From Nematostella vectensis (Eukaryota > Cnidaria > Anthozoa > Actiniaria > Edwardsiidae): a stretch of DNA of 64,000 nucleotides. Shown piece by piece: positions 63,293 through 64,000 of the stretch. Position 1 is the stretch's first letter, and every line of letters starts with the position of its first letter. The stretch lies in contig NC_064048.1 of the NCBI RefSeq assembly GCF_932526225.1, positions 5,934,627 through 5,998,626 of the forward strand, written 5' to 3'. A model generated the notes under the pieces. That model was not told the origin of the DNA. It did not search any database and saw only the letters and a program-made list of their open reading frames with translations. Made by a program: the position numbers and the translations under genes.

Positions 63293-64000
63293 TTTATAAA
63301 CATATTTTTTAACTTCGATCAAAAGTTTCCTTACCCTCTGCCCAACAAAATCCCTTCGCCGAGGACCTGCACCCCCCTTATAATCGTCGGGTGAAATGTG
63401 GACATCAGCTCTGCGTGATCTAGTCTGACAAAAAGTCTGCGTAAAAACCTGTTCAATCTCCCCGCTATAATTTTACCTTATACAAAGAGAACCGGTCTTT
63501 CTGAAAGAATGCGTATCCTGTAGCGGCATTTAGTATTATTTGTTGCGTTTCTAGAAGGTTTCTTTTAAATTTAGCTAGACATTAGTGCATCCCGTACCAT
63601 CTTGTAGACAATTATATTATTTTTTTTTCTTGTGCCACAAGGAATATGAAATGATAATTTTGCATGCCTCCTACAGGCGATTTTGGATCGAAAAACAGAA
63701 CTCTAAAGATATTGCAAAGACTTCACACAGCGAGACAGGCTACGCAGATATTGGTAATAACGGCTTTGCCTTTCGAGGTCTGGCTTTTCGTGATATGTTG
63801 TGATATAAAGTGTAGTTTTCCTTTTTCTGCGCTTAGACGTGGGTGATTATATTTTTCTGTGATGTTATGGCGTTAACCGTAGGCATATTTTGGCATACTT
63901 TATGGGATATCCCAGCTGGTTTATTTTAAGTGTTTTGTTGCGGCAGAGCGCACATTTCCCGCCCAATCATTAATTCTTAGCATGGGTTCTGTTACTGGCA

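Larger units (their letters stand above)
60150..64000. other. Intergenic region without a supported gene
   Basis: AT-rich, with a poly-A tract (61900-61924), repeat family 3 copy 2 (61980-62215), a G-rich stretch near 62455-62480 and a short direct repeat (62985-63045 and 63236-63292). Open frames are short and without recognisable features. Confidence 0.5.

Noticed and set aside
1-64000. tRNA, 5S or snRNA genes
   Set aside because: No B-box-like GGTTCGAATC with a matching cloverleaf and no snRNA landmark was found by eye.

Overview
The window looks like nuclear DNA from an invertebrate animal, most plausibly an anthozoan cnidarian such as a sea anemone. It is AT-rich, has compact GT-AG introns, AATAAA signals, many small TIR elements and minisatellites, and animal families (FAM149, class A GPCR, stathmin-like, DBF4-like). 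No rRNA, tRNA, CRISPR or prokaryotic feature was seen. The anthozoan assignment is inference from gene types and repeat style; I could not run a search. All gene models were built by hand from splice sites and codon phase.

Layout. (1) 46-10513, minus strand: the 3' portion of a FAM149-family (DUF3719) gene, 11 exons whose phases all agree. A 5'-truncated LINE (4716-6680) sits in one intron and several minisatellites in others. (2) 10.5-17.1 kb: its AT-rich upstream intron/5' region, with small mobile elements. (3) 21144-22236, plus: a three-exon stathmin-like coiled-coil gene. (4) 23240-24637, minus: an intronless multi-pass membrane protein, possibly gustatory-receptor-like. (5) 25-35 kb: duplicated repeats, microsatellites and MITEs without a convincing gene. 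(6) 35181-36317, plus: an intronless class A GPCR with a TATA-like upstream element.

(7) 36.98-54.13 kb is the most unusual part. Two intact, many-exon genes diverge from an 892-bp shared promoter region that holds a perfect CRE and an inverted CCAAT box. The minus-strand gene (37906-44031, 9 exons) encodes a protein with a ParB/sulfiredoxin-fold domain. The plus-strand gene (44924-53019) encodes an acidic N-terminus that can be joined in the same phase either to a terminal exon with the N and M motifs of DBF4 (the Cdc7 kinase activator), or to seven exons of a DUF7869-type, RNase-H-like transposase-related protein. The pair is flanked by tandem arrays (36.98-37.72 and 53.48-54.13 kb) that share the same roughly 15-bp core, and the array units nearest the genes are in opposite orientation on the two sides. 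I propose that this is either a large, previously undescribed mobile element or a domesticated remnant of one.

(8) 54.2-64 kb: no supported gene. It holds interspersed repeats and a 1.05-kb tandem duplication, apparently identical, joined by an inverted 86-bp segment.
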